A stretch of 64,000 bases of DNA from Dasyornis broadbenti (taxonomy: Eukaryota > Chordata > Aves > Passeriformes > Dasyornithidae), in contig VZRN01011464.1 in NCBI GenBank assembly GCA_013397935.1, forward strand, positions 1,348,244 to 1,412,243, read 5' to 3'. Numbering within the stretch: the stretch's first letter is position 1; each line of letters begins with the position of its first letter. This document shows positions 12,448-27,400 of the stretch, one piece after another. Below the pieces are notes generated by a model. That model searched no databases and was not told the origin of the DNA. It worked only from the letters and a program-made list of their open reading frames with translations. Position numbers and translations under genes: made by a program.

Positions 12448-15400
12448 NATTTTTTTTTTTTTTTTTTTTTTAATTAGAGGGTCAAACTTGAGAGGATTAC
12501 CGGTACTGACATTGTAACATCTGTACAGGGATGGTGGACGAGGTTTGACTGAATCTCTTAGAACTGGGAGAGGAATATATTTATCTGGTATAAAAAATTT
12601 AACTTTTGTGCAGTTTTGCATGCCTACAACATCAGCTTGGTGGATTTTTTCCTCCGACATTTGAAGCAGATCTTAAGTCACCAAGATAATCTTTTTCTCT
12701 TAAATCAAATTTTAAATGATACTTTTCTGACAAGCTTGTTAGTCTTTTCAAATGATCTTTGTATGTGATGCTGTTAGTCTGCAGTTATCTTCTGGATTTC
12801 TGTGACTGGTGCCCTGAAGCACATATCAATGGAATGTTTTCTTTAGCCTGCCACATTTATGTTGCTTTCAGCTTGCTTAGAGGCAGTTTGGCTGTTAACC
12901 AATTTCTTCCCTTGAGGCAATACTGATTACATATATTTATGACATTGTCTCTGAAAGTGAGATTTTTACAATTCTCCAAGGCAGAAATTTATTCTCAGCA
13001 ATTTTCTTCCTTTACAGATTCCTTCAATAAAATAAATGGTAGTACCAGGTGTGTATAATGGGGATCACTCTTTGGTTACAAATGAAACTTAAATCACTGA
13101 GCCAAGTAGGTAGGGTAACATAAGATGTGACATCCACATCTACTTGTTGCTTCAGTTATCTTTCACTGCACAATGATTTAGTGGCGTTTTTCAGTGTTAA
13201 CACCAGGAGTTCCCTAGATGCAGACCAATGCCCAGATTTGACTACACATCTCATACCAAGTGTGCACAACCACTTCAGCTTGTTGGCTGGTGACAGAGAT
13301 GGGATAAGTGGCCAGAGGAAGGGAAGCAAAAGATTTTGCTCATTTTGTCTATACTCCTGTGCAAAAGAAAATTTGGACCACGGAGGCTGTTGCAGCTTAG
13401 TGTTTTTTAGGGGTGTTTGATCCATCCCCCCTGGAATGTCCCCATGGTGGTGCCAGAGTAGCACTGCACAAGCAAGTGATGCATTTTGGTCTGGAACATT
13501 GAGGCTTGGCACTTTAGGATGCTGAAACTATACCTCTTTGGAAGATAGGGGGATAGTCCTTAGAGCCAATTACAATGGAATAATTTTTGGACACCCAGTA
13601 GTGGTAAGAAAAAATCCACAATACTTCTTTTCAGCAGCAGATAAAAAACTTTGACAAGTTTTCTCATTTTATCAGAATGAGAAGAATGCCCATAAAACTG
13701 CTAACAGTGCTGTCAGCTCACGGAGCTGTATCTTCTTTCCAGTATTTCATTAGTTTAAAAATGTGTATACTGGCAGATATTAAGTAAAAGAGAGTGCATA
13801 TGCAATTGCAAAGATTAAAGTTTCCTGTAAGTGCTTTCTTTTTTTTTTTTTCTCCCCTAAATGTCAGACGGTTGTATCAAGAATTGGTGTCTGATTATAC
13901 TTGGAAATGTAAAGGGGTGTGGATGAAAAACAGTTCCTGTCCTTCACTGACTTAATCTCTCTTCACTGTTCTTCACCTTCCTTTCCCTAAGTTTTTTCTT
14001 AACCTCTCAGTTCAGGTCTTACCCCACTCATCTCAAAAGAGAAAGCATCTCCACGGACGGATCTTCCATTCACAGAAACAGCTTGAGGTCTCAGTTTCAG
14101 GCCAAGAATGGTAATTTTGTTGTATTTCAGAGTGTCAGCTCCACGGTAGCCATTTTTAACTATCTCTGTCTTCAGGCTTCCCTGGAAACAGCCACAGAGA
14201 AAACTTTAGGACCATGACAGCTCTTTAGAGGTGACTTGCTGCTCACAGTTACAAGATTTCATCCTTGTCAATGAACATACACAATATCTTCCAATGTAGA
14301 CATTGAAGTCAAAGATCATAAAGGAAGAAATAGCAGTCACAATAATTTACACATAAGAAAGGTTTCATGTGTGATTATAAAATAAGAAAATAAGAAAGAA
14401 AATAGCAGTTACAACATTCATTGGATTACAAATAGGAAAACATGTCCAAGAAGACATGTTTTTCTACTTGTAATCAATGTAAATTTTGTTCTTGTACCCA
14501 TTACAGAGTACAGTGGCATATGCAAAACCAAAATCCAGATACGGAGATTCAATTAGCAACCTTAAGACAGATTTAATTAACATCCAAAACTAACTGCTTT
14601 AAAACATCTTCCACAAACATCAGCTGCTAAATATTTTGTCCCTATTTTAAATACCACATCTCCTGCTAGAAATCTCTGTTATGTATGTCCCAGCTTTAAA
14701 GAGACTAAAGGAACCTTGTATGTCCACAGAGCTTTGTTTGTTATATTTTTTATCTACTATACATCCTGTATATAGGGTGTACCAAGAGGACATACAAAGT
14801 CATTAAACTAATTCATTTGGATCACCAGCGACAGTAATTTCCCATACATGGAATGGAGAGGAATCATCGCATTTGTTATGTGATCAAAGTTGTTAAGGAA
14901 ATAAAGATGAATTACACTGCTCAGGAAATGATGGATTGCTTTGCAATCATGACTTTTTAAAAATATGCCAAGGAGAAACCCATGATGGAACCTTTTGCAT
15001 AAATTAGCTAATGTTATTTCAGTGGTGCATTGTAGGAGGGGAACAGGAGCTAGATCACAGTATTTGTAACTTATGGCTATGCTTAGACTGCTTACTTCAG
15101 GCATTCACACTAAAAATAGGTGCTAAGCCCCAGCACACTGATTTAAACTGCCTAAATAAGGAATGTTGGCTATTATTCAGAAAATGGGGAGAGGCCTCCA
15201 AAAGCCTCCAGAGACTTTGTTAGGGCACTTATATATGGTGTCTTCTCCCCACTGGCAAAGCTCCAGCACAGAAGGAGGCTCTGTTTAGAGAGAGCACCTC
15301 CCTACAGTGGTTTATTGCTGTTTCAGGCATGGCTAAGTAGGAAACCCAGCTCAGGTGGCCACACAGACCCAGGAAGCAGAGTGTGATGTTGAACTCAGTG

Positions 15401-18400
15401 ATCACAGCTGTATTAGTAACGTTGCCCTCAAGCTTGGAGGCCCCAAGACAGGACTCTTCAGTAGGAACCATTTTCCCTGACAAGGTCTAGAACTGGAGGT
15501 CTTGGAGAAACAGAATCACAGAATATGCTGAGTTGGAAGGGACCCATAAGGATCATGGAGTCCAACTCCATGTCCCGACACAGGACAACAAGATGATGTG
15601 GATGGATGTGACCCTCTCCTCCCTGGCATCTGGTGGATAAAAGGAATTGCTCTTCCATTACCATTCCTTTAGTATAGTGTGGACCCACTTGGTACGGGCT
15701 GAGCACACCTGCCTTGTCTGCCATCCCTGGGGATGAGAACCTCCCTGCTCATCCCTGAAGCACAGCAGATCTTATACACCTGGATCAAGTGTTTTTCTAG
15801 CCTGGTGGGCTTCATATAAGGAGGCACTTTGACCTAGGTCACTTAGTCACTATGCATGTCAAAAGGGACATGTCAAGGGAATTAAAATGCCAGCTGCAGT
15901 GAGACACCACCACAGAGCTGGAGCTTGAATTACTCTCTGAGACTTAAGTGCCTGCGCTAGTCTTGCATGCTTCTTTACACTTCTGGATTGTTTAAATGAA
16001 AATACAAATTAAAGGATCTAATCCTGTAGCTGTTACTTGTGCAACACTCCATGCTGGGTTCAGAGTAAATGCTGTGATGTCAGACCTCACCAGCAAATCT
16101 CTCAGGGAACAAAACTTGTGTGTTCTCCTAAATCTAAGTGTGATTAAATTATTCATCCACATTTTTTAAAGAATATAGAAATGTGCAACAAATACTAAGA
16201 CCTTCATACATTTCTCATACCTCTACAATTTGCTATTTGAGATGGACTGTTTTCTTTATAAACACATAATAAAAACTCGACATTAAAGATTATTGGAATG
16301 CAGATAGGGAATTCAGTCATGGATTTACAGGCAGAAGTCAAATATGAGCAATGAGAAATGGAAGTGCCAGAGAATCAACAATCTAATTTGCACAGTTCAG
16401 AATTTAATATAAAACTGGATATTGTTTTTCTGTACCCCTCCTGCAATAAATTGCTATACACGACTATAGAAGACCAAAGTGATTTTTCTTCCTTTTTGCT
16501 GTTGAAATATTCTTTTTTTTCTGAAGAAAAAGGATTTTTTTTTCTTGGTAAATCAAGAACAAAATAAGTTAAAATTAAATCTAAAGACTACCCATGGGGT
16601 ATTAGTTCCAGGAAAATATCTCACAGATATACCAGGCTACATAATAAAGCCTATTGGCTTACCCTGGATTGCTGTTGCTCTTGCTCCTGGAAGAGAGATC
16701 TTCTTAGAGCAATATCACAATAGGGGTTAACACGATTTTATTGTTTTGAATATTTTATGTAGATTACTTTTGGGGCTTTTAGGAATACATGGCATGAAAA
16801 TCATGTAATCATTTTGGTTGGAAAATACCTTTAAGGTCATCAAGTTCAACTATTAAACCAGCACTGCCAAGTCCACCACTAAACTGGGTCCCTAAGGGTC
16901 ACATCTATACATCTTTTAAATACCTCCAGGGATGGTGACTCCACCACTTCCCTGAGCAGCTTGTTCCAGTGCTTGCAACCCTTTCAGTGAAGAAATTTTT
17001 CCTAATATCTAATCTAATCCTTCCCTGGTGTAACCTGAGGCATCTGGTCCTATCACTTCTTACTTGGAAGAAGAGACTGACCTGCACCTGGCCACAACCT
17101 CCTTTAAGGGAGTTGTAGGGAGCAACAAATTCTCCCTCCCCTGAGCCTTCTCTTCTCCAGGCCAAACAACTCCAGCTCCTTCAGCCTCTCCTCATATGAC
17201 CTGTGCTCCAGACCCTTCACCAGCTCCACTGCTCTTCTCTGAACACAGGATCTGAGGTGTGGCCTCACCAGTGACAAGTACAGAGGTACAGTCACTGCCC
17301 TGGTCCTGTGTATTTCTGATACAAGCCAGGATGCCACTGGCCTTCTTGGCCACTTGGGCACATGCTGGCTAATGTTCAGAAGGCTGGGGACCAAACCATG
17401 TCATAATCTACATGCAATATCCTATTTCTTACTGAATTCTAGAATTGCAGATGAAATATGATCTGTATAGACATTACTGAAGTAGGTTAAAGTTTCTTTG
17501 TAATAACTCCCACAACTTACTATCATACACTTAATGAGCTTATGGTAGATATATTTTATAGTATTTTACTCAATTGAAGCCTAGACTATTGGGCTTTTCT
17601 ATAGGGCTTTCTCAGGACACCTCTGTGCAGAAGTGAGTGCTGTGTGAGAGGCATCAGTGCACTGACCCTGAGCAAATCTGTTCCTGTGCTGCACAGAGCA
17701 TCTGAGCAGCACAGTGGGTTGCCAGTAGCGTGCTGGATCGCTCCACGGGACACCCACTATGGGAGCACTGTCTGTGCTGTCAGACAAGGAAATACAAGCT
17801 AAAGAATTGAGACTACATAATTATCCACACCACGAAACAAAAACTTCAAGTGATCAAAGTTAAAAGGTTGCTGGGATATGAAGAGAGGAATACAACCTTC
17901 TCCAACCCATCAGACTGAAAGTGTTCACTAGGAGGAAGACAAGGAAAAGGTCTCTCGTCCCCAGAAGCTGCAACTAAGGGGAAAAAAAAGACCTGAAAAA
18001 GTGAGTTTTTTGAGATTCATATCACAGCAGGGACATTAATGATGTGTGTCACTATGTTACTCAATGAAGCAAACACAAAACTGCAGCATCATAGTTGGAC
18101 TATTTTGTAGCTAGCTGTAAATGAAAGCATTAGGTAGCTTATCTATTCTATAGACCGAGCTAGAAGATAAAAAGCTTTCCAGAGAAAAGTTAGACATCAG
18201 CATCTTAACAATGGCTACACTAAAACACAGCTACCTACATGCAAGTAGGTACCTTGTATGTTGCTACTTACTTTACTGAATGTATATTTAGCCAAGAAGT
18301 AGTTCTCGTTTTCAATAGTATCTGTCAAAACACAAAGCAAGGAGGATTAGTATCAAAACAGGCAGCAAAATTGCTAAGCAGTTCACATTAATTGTAGCAA

Positions 18401-21400
18401 GTGGCTAAGGTCAGACTAAGATGATTTGTGGGCTGTTTAATCTCTTTCTCTAGACTCAGGTTGATCTCAGGAGAACACATGAGAGACTGCCCTCTCTAAC
18501 TGCTGCCGCTGTCACACCTTTCTCATATCAAAACGCTGATTTCAAGAGCGATCTGCTTTTCACTTTCACAGAATCACAGAATCACACACACCAGTAGAAG
18601 GGACCCTCACAGATCCTCAAGTCCAATTCCTGGCCCTGCACACCACCATCCACAAGAGTCACACCGTGTGCCTGCAAACATTGTCCAAATGCTTCTTGAA
18701 CTTTACGAGGCTGGTGCTTTGACCACTTTCTGGGGGAGCCTGTTCCAGTGCCCAGCCACCTGTTGGTGAAAAACCTTTTCCTGATATCCAGCCTAAACCT
18801 CCCCTAACACAACTTCAGGACACTCCTTTGGGTGTTGTCACTGGTCACCACAGAGAAGAGATCAGTGTCAGCCCCTCCACTTCCTTCACAAGGGAGTTGT
18901 AACTGCAATGAGGTCTTTCCTCAGTCTCCTCCAGGCTGGAGAGACCAGGTGCCCCCAGCCTCTCCTCATACAGCTTCCCCTCAAGGCCCTTCCTCATCTT
19001 TGTTGCCCGCCTTTGGACACTCTCTCATAGTTTAATGTCTTTCTCATATTGTGGCACCCGAAACTGACCCCAGGACTTCAGGTGAGGCTGCCTCAGTGCA
19101 GAGCAGAGCGGGACAATCCCCTCCCTTGCCCAGCTGGAGATGCTGTGCCTGATGCACCCCAGGACATACTTGGCCTTCCTGGCTGCCAGGGCACACTGCT
19201 GAATCATATTCAACTTTCCATTGACCTTTCTACTGTTCAACCTGGTGTCAGTTCTCCAGCTATTTCTAGAAGAAGCCAATGCCATTCTGTTGCTGAAAAG
19301 GCAGCCTGAGGAGAACCCTGTATGCAGACACTGTTTCACAGCAGGGAACCAGGCTTACCAATGGAATCACCATCATCCCAGAAGAGAGTCCCAGAAGCTT
19401 GTCCTTGTTCATCCAGGGCGATAAGGAGGCTGAATGGGTTCAGGCGGCTGTTCACAAACACATTAAGAAGTGTCAGTACAAACCTGTGGGCACTGTCCCT
19501 ACCAAGTAACTTTGCAAACACTTCTGAACACAACTCCCATTTTAAGGTTACAAAAAAGGTCATGACAGAAGAATGACAACAGTGTTCACAAAAAGTACTC
19601 CCAAAGTGATGACAAAATTCTGCCTTGCCTTGTCCCACTAAAGTGTAAAATTCCCATCTGTTGAGTGCTCATATGGACAAGTTCCCCCTTATTTTGTGGC
19701 CTTGATGTATGATAACTGGACAGTCTGGGAGTCAGCTGGTAACGAGTACTACCTGACTATGGTTGCTGCACAGAGCTGTCCCCTCTCTTTCCAACTCAGA
19801 TTAGCTTCTGAGCATGGTTCAGACTTAAGACCAGTATATTGTCCATTGGTGTGGGGAAATAATTTTCCTGAAGAGAGATTTGGGCTTTTCCACCTTGTTT
19901 ACAGCATTTGATAAATTCACCCAAGAAGGCTTTTGCATTTCCCCCTGCGTACATTTACTTTGAATGACTGACAGCAGGTCAGTGTGATAGGAAGAGGTGC
20001 TAAAGCTTTTCTGAGCATAATCACAGAGCCAGGAGTAGGCATCAGCTGTGCTAATAGTGGCGTGGGTCATCTCTGAGGTGATTTCTTCTAATGAAATGGA
20101 GCAAATAATGGTATAAAAATACTGAACTTATCACTTGGGATGGCAGCTGGGAGCTGCAGATAGTTTCTCTTCTGCACTTCTTTTGATTGCTTTTTTGACT
20201 GTCTGTGGGTCTGACCCACAGCATGGCTGCTTGGTGATGAACACAGCTGATGTTACCTCTCAGTGGTAGTTGTGGCTGGTTCCTGCTGTGGCAGAATGTA
20301 TCCTCCACGGATGTACAGAGGGATCTTGTTCAGTGGGGCAGACACAGTAGCATAGGTCTTCTTCCAGGCACTTGGCACTTTAAGACCCTACAACAAAAAT
20401 TAATGCAGTTTAAAAACTGCCAATCCAGACACTATACATATATACCACTGAAAAAGAGAGCAAGGGGTACATTTTCATTTCAGTTACAACTGTGAAAAAA
20501 AACAAACTAAAATATGGATTTCAGGAGTATTATTCCAGTTTCTTTTTTAACATGAAAGAGGATCTAGCCCCTGCAGTTACGCATATGCATGAGATGGAAG
20601 CATCATGACTGAAAGACAGCAAATGGTCATTTAAAATGGTATCATTATTCCATATGCTGTGAAAAAAAAACCCTCATCAAGAGACTGAACAAAAAGAAAA
20701 ACTTTTGCTTCCTCTTTTAATACATATGGAGCGTGTCACAATTCAGTTTAAGGTAAGTGATTCATAATCATTTGGGAATGTAAACTGTAAGTTTTCTTCA
20801 CTTGTAAGAACAATTCTTCCCCTTCAAAAAGTAATTACAGCATTCAGTGAGTGAAATTTGTGTGTGTGTAGACAACTAGCATTAAATTCTCTACATCATC
20901 CTTTTCTGGTTTAATGCCTCAAAACCAGGTGTAGGCAAGACTTATGTGCAGAGCAAATAACAGGAAGACTCTGCTCTTGCCCTCTGTAAAAGATTATTAC
21001 TTATGGCAAGTACCCAGCCTTGGTGTGAATAAGTACCATGTGCATGACAAGTTCATGCCAAATACTGGGAGCTGACCAATGCCAGGGGCAGACACGGGCA
21101 GGGCAAGGGACACGGGCTGCTGCCTCTGCACCCAGCCCAGCAAGGGGGCTCGGAAGGATCCACAAGGAGAGTTGAATTAAATGCTCAACTTTGCAGCATC
21201 ACAGTTTTGTGAAAAGAGAAGAAGGAAAGGGTTGGATGAACATCCATCTGAGGACACCAGTCAAATGATGAATATGGCCAAACTTATTTAAAAATAAATC
21301 TGCATTTCCACTGAGAGCATTTCTGTTCTGCCCGCTTGTCTGCCAGGGACGCTCAGGAGACTTAACAACAGCCTGATGATCCTGGGCTCACATTTCTGAA

Positions 21401-24400
21401 GGCTCTTAGCATCAGCCTAACTGCTCTTGTTGAAGCCAACTCTGGGCTTAGCCTGCAGATTGCAGCAGAGGATGGTTAGGTTGAAACTGAGCACTTTTGG
21501 AAATGCAGTCCTGGGGATGGTGTCGGAAAGGTCAAGACTCACAGTCCCTGAAAAGAGAAGGTACTGGCATGTCCCATAGAGCAGATTGTTCTGCATCGCT
21601 TGGAAGCACCTTCCAGAGGGGGGCCTCGCTTTGTTCTCACAATATGCTGTCTGTCAAAAATGATGCATGTGCAAAATGTACATACACAGGAGGGTTTGTG
21701 GCATGTTGTCAGGACTGTGCCTTAGGTTTCTGCCTCTGTCTCTGTGCAGGGAAGTCTATCAGAAAAAAATGGGGAGAAAAGAAAGAAATCTTGGCACTTT
21801 CATGCACGTCTAGGCTGCTCTTGAAAATTCTGTTCTCTGTGTCTTAGAGCTTTATGTAGCAAAAATAGAAAATAAAATGTTACTGAAAGCTGTGTAATTT
21901 ACTCTCCCAGCTAGTCTGATGTACACTTTTTGTTCTCTAGTTTTCTTAAATACAAATGCTGAGGTAAAAATACTGCTGAACATTGCTAGGAGTTATTTTG
22001 CTGGAATTGTACCATTTTAAACCATGTAAAAAAAAAAAGTAAGAAATTAATCTTAAAAATACATACGGTGTAGTAGTCAAACCATTCTGCTTCAGGGAAA
22101 TACACAGTCACAGATCTTGCTCCCTGTAATGGTTATAAAGAGATTAAAGTCTTTTTTCTTTTTGCATTTCTGATATTACATTAGCTTTATTATATTTGTG
22201 CATGGAGAGATGTATGCCAAATATTCTAATAACATCAAATCTTGGATATTATGGCTGAGTTATTGTCATAGCAGTGGACTAGTGCTGGCTAATCATAATA
22301 CTACACTGATAAGCCTATCCTATTTGGGGGGTTTTACTGCCATTCCATGGGATGAGTCAATGTTACATGATTATTTCATTCAAATACATAGCTCTATGTC
22401 TTGCAAATATAACTGGCCTAGATGCACTCCTCCAACATCTGAGCAGCCCCAGCAAGGGCTATGGCAGCCTTTGCAAGGCAGGGCTTCACATCTGAAGTGG
22501 GAGGACACCACTGCTCAGTGCCTCTTGAACCATTCCTGTCATAGAAACAGGCAGAGAATAAGCTCTGGCACATAGAGGATACATAGATCCCTCTCTTCTT
22601 GTAAACAATTTAAAGTTGCAGATAAGTAATAATAAATAATAAATGCTTTGCTAATTGCACTGTTACTGTACTTTGTTTTGCAGCATGTGTTGTGTCATAT
22701 CGCTGCAGGGATGAAATTGTGCTAAAGGCATTTTGTATTAATAACTCCAGGAACAGTTGGAATCAAAACATACTTCCATTTTTGTCACAAGTTGCTTATT
22801 CTCACAAACAGATTAATCTGTATTCTCAATGTAAATGTCTGCCCATTTGCAGAATCATGGTTTAGCCCCAAGGACTACCCCAGGAAGCTTGCAGAGCAAG
22901 AAAACTAAAGATGGAGGAGAAGAGTTATGGCAAAATCACCATTTGATGTTTTAGGGATTTTAGATATATGAAAAACCCCATAAAGTCAAGATGCTCCCCT
23001 CTCCATCTTTTCTCTGCAGTATTATGACAACCCTGGATACTCTGGTCTGAAGAATAGTGTGTAACCTTCATCTGAGTCATGATGATTTCAGGGCCAGGTT
23101 GGATGGGGCTTTGAGCAGCCTGACCTAGTGGGGGGTGTCCCTGCCCATGGCAGGGGGGTTGGATCTAAATGATCTTTAAGGTCCCTTTCAACCCAAACTA
23201 TTCTATGACTCTATAATTCCATGAGATTCACCTTCATTACTCCCTAAATAACAAACCATTGTGTAAAGCAGTTCCACACTGTAATTTTTGTTTGATGTCT
23301 CACTTGCTCTCGTCCTAGGACTCAAGGAGCAAAGGGTAGGTCATCCCTGACCCATCTTCTCTACACAAGCAGATGCCATGCTGTGGTTTGACACAGTGTC
23401 TGCTGGCCTGCACTGCCACAGTGCAGGGCTTACTGCTCACCTCTGCCCCTGCCCTGTCAGCTGGCACACACCTGGCTGCCAGCTCTCACACTGCAACACC
23501 CAGCTATGTGCTGTCTTCAGAGTTCTGCTTCCCTCGTCAGGCCATAGGCACGCAGCCTTCCTTTTGTGCTGCAGTCCTTCAAAAAACAAAAAATCAGAAA
23601 CTCCTTATCTAGACCGCCTATTCCTTTATATATCCTTATAATGCTCCCTTTCGTTCAATTCTTTGCAGGGAGCCTCCCCTGGCTTGTCACTCCCATTTCA
23701 TGGGAAGTTTTTTTCCACATCCTTCATCGTCTTGCTGGTCTGAGACCCTGTGAAATCTCCTTGTTACTCATCAGCTATTAGAAACCTGTGGGAGTCTGAA
23801 GATAAAGGACTGATGAATGGAGTGCCTCAGTGGGGTCAGAAATGGTTTTATGTGCAGAAATAAGAATTTTATATTAAATTCACAGAGACAAAAGGGTTGA
23901 TTATAAAAATAGTGACTAACAGTGGCCTGTTTATATGTTTGATCACCAGCAACATCTAGAAATATATCAGATATTCTGGCAGCATGCTGATTGCAGACAT
24001 CACGTGCAAACACTTAGATCTGCTCAGACATACCTTTCTTGTGCTGCCAGCAGTCAGTGGTGGGCAAGAAGAGAAACACACCCTTCCTCCAGCCAAACAG
24101 CAAGAGCCATGACCTCAGCACTGTGCCCAGCACAGCAGAGGGAATGCTGCTTTTTAAACCCTGTCCTGTTAGCAGCTAACATTTTCATTATTGTTTCCAT
24201 AATGACTGCCTCTGCCTGTAATGCTGGGAAACTCCTACCACAGCCCTTGAGATGCTGCAGTTCCAAAACACTGTGGGTGAGCTGTAATATGGAAACCAGT
24301 TTGCTTTCATATCTCTGTGTTTCCTCCTAGCTCGACAATTACGGCTCTGTGTGTGTCCTTGGAGACTGCTGCCAGCACAATAACAGGAGCACGTGAAGGG

Positions 24401-27400
24401 TAGCATCCAGCCCCTTTACATCCATTCCTCCCTTGGAGCTGAAGGGAAAGGCTGTGCCCTCACTTTCATCCTCCCACTTCAAGTACTGAGAAGCTCTGTA
24501 CTGTCTGTGCTGCTCAGAAATGTGTTCTGCATGCTTTGACAGTGGAGAGTAGAAAGGGATGGATATGAGCAAACATGCTCTGAATGTCATCCAATGCCCT
24601 AGCACCACTGTTTCTTTTATTCCAGTAGGATGGCATGTTTAATTACTGTACTTGCCTCTTCAAGAACAGGAGCAATCATGAAGGCAGGTCCCCAAAGGAA
24701 GGCAGTATCTACTCCATGAGTCTCCTGATCAGAGGTAAATCTGTTTTGAAAGTGAAATACATAATGTTAATTCACATTTCGATAGAATTTGTCAAATATT
24801 TTGATATTACTCACTGTGACAAGAAATCTGCTTCCTCAAGGTATCCTTCAACACAGCCAAATATTTTCCCTGATTGAAGGAATGCCAAAAGCTGGACAGA
24901 GATTCTGATATTTCAGTAGCACCTACCATCCCAGAGCAGACGAGAACTCTCACAAAATGATGAAACTGATTTCTTTTCAGAACAGCAACAGTGGGAAAAC
25001 AACTCACTTAATTTCTGTTCAGTGGGCTGAGACTTCACAGTGGGAGCCAATGAGCAGGATAGGGGCCAGGCACAGGAGCGGAAACACGGAGGAAAAACAC
25101 TGCTCTAGGATCTAAAGCATTTGTGAAAATCCTTGGATTTGGCTTCCCACACTTTTCACAGATTTACATTTGAAATCATTTGCAAGACAAACACAAAGCA
25201 ACACTCATACATATTGTGCTTTTTAGCTTAATCTCCTGAATGGATGGAAAACCTATGGAATTCAGTCCATTTTATTCAATGCACTAAAATTGTTTTGGAT
25301 TCTGATCATGTTCTCCAGAATGCTCACAGTCCTGTTTGCCTGACGTCACCTGCCTTCTCTTGGGAAGAGATCTCTATTCCACCGTGCATCAGCTAAGGAA
25401 AACATTGAATAGCACCTGGCAAAGGAGAGATCCTTCCCAACTCAGGAACCTCCACTCACCCAGCATAAAATCCTTGAGAATTTAAACAGGTTTTCAATCA
25501 TTCGTAAGTCTATTCCTGAAGAAATAATTAACAGATCTTAGTTTTTACAAGAATGTCACATGGTTTGTGTCTCAAATCCTCCTAAAATCAAGCTACCTTG
25601 TACCTCCTGACTTCTGTTACTCCTCTGCCCCCTTGCCCCTCTACCAGCCCTGCTGCCTTGTCAGAGATGGCAAATGGTCTGATTTTCATTCGCTTTTGAC
25701 AAATTCACACTGGCTATTGCATATTTACATATTATTCTCTAAGGACATATAAACTTTGTTTAAAAATTCATTTACTGTGTCTGTTTCACTGGCTTTGCAG
25801 CTGTCCCTGTCTAAAGCCAGGTCTCTGTTGAACGCTGGCCGCAGCAGAGTGGTTAAGTGTCAGTGCCCTTCTCTGACCCTCTGCCTGCTCGGGGCAAAGG
25901 CACACACTGCACCCAACCCAGGCTTACATAAATTTCCCCAGATGAGCAAAGATAACTTGGCAATAAAAAGACAGCTATTGAGTGCTCAGGTTTCTAAAAT
26001 ATTGCAAACTTAAGGGAGTACATGGAAGTTAGAAAAAAGTGTTCTTGAAGGCACGCCTTGGGCTCTGCTTGAAAGAAACCTCAGTTTATTCAGTTTCTTT
26101 TTCTGTCCAGAACAGTAGCGCTTTTGGACACCTTAATCTTGGTCATTATTGCATTTTGACATAATGTTTTATAAATATTGAAAGCAGGTTGTGTTTTTTG
26201 ATTAATTACCTTGTCCTAAAGCTTTTGAAATATAAAACATGAGTTTTTCTTGTCATCTCAATAGTTTCTCTGTATGTTCAATTTCACTGTAATAAAATTG
26301 TAATACTAATTCAATGTATTTTATTGTGGGAGATTTCAGGACAAAAAGCTGATCAAGAAATCATGACAAAAGAAGAACCAATTGTATTTGTACGTGGAAA
26401 CAAGTGTCTCACCCTCTAACTCAGCACAATTTTCTCTTGCAATTATAGCAAGCATGAGAACAAATTCAGCAAACAGAAGAACTTTCCTGTTTTGACAATA
26501 TAAGCCATTAAACCATGTCTGTGGTCTATGAAAGGTCCTTAATCCCATCTACTGCTTCCTCTGGTTAGATGCCGGCCTCTTTTCTGTCATATTTTTCCCC
26601 TATTTAGCCATTAAACAGCACTTTCCCTTCCACTAATGGATTACCACCTCATGGTCTTTTTGGACAGCTGAGATACTGATGCCTGTGTTTCACTGAGTGA
26701 AAGCCTTGGAGGCACCAAATACGCTTATAAGAATCTCCTGGGTTATTGTTCTAGTTTTTTATTTGAAATGAGCCCCTAAATATTCAAATTTGAATGAAAT
26801 ATCTGAAATGACCACATGAAATAGCTATTGCTTGGAGACTCCCTGTCTGGGCACAGTTGTTTTCATGGTGAGAGCTGTGAACTTGTCAGAGCTTCACCTG
26901 AAAAACTAGTGCAGGAGTTTTTTAGCTCTCCTTTGTATTTTTTACAAGTAAGAGGCAGGGTTGATGCAAACTTCCATTATCCATACACTGAAAATTCTGC
27001 TGCAGTTCTCTCTTTCTCAAAACGCCACAATTCTCCTCCTGTTAGCACCTGGGTCACTTTCTCTACTTAAGTAGACACACTACTAAATTACCTAATATTA
27101 ATTAGAAAAAGTAAGAAATAACTTTAAGTGATTCTAGTGAATTATAGTAACCAGAACTAACTAGTAGTAGTAAAAACACTTCTAAGCCATTTTAGGATCT
27201 AGCTATGGCAACATTATCAAGTGATGGGACTAGGATGCCACTAGGATCACTGGGGATTGAAACAGTTTGTTGATCTCCTGATGCCTACCCTATTCACATG
27301 CATTTTAAAGGTTTTATTTCCTAGTAATCCCACTCTGGTCCTGCTGACTAAGATCCCAGTGTCTGTAGTGAACCTCTTATCTCAGTTTTATCTAACAGAA

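Larger units (their letters stand above)
14182..18271 (-). other. Intron 20
   Basis: About 4.1 kb between exons 21 and 20, holding the hairpin at 14419-14479 and CR1 copies at 15506-15620 and 16808-17395. No coding exon was recognised. Confidence 0.6.

Noticed and set aside
16905..17394. Open frames with RPHLRSCVQ and RSYEERLKELE as possible genes.
   Set aside because: They are degraded remains of the CR1 ORF2 3' end, not host genes.
19025..19339. Minus-strand 104-codon frame near exon 19 as an extra exon.
   Set aside because: Most of it is translated CR1 sequence (VLGCIRHSISSWAREGIVPL), and exons 19 and 20 already join in phase.
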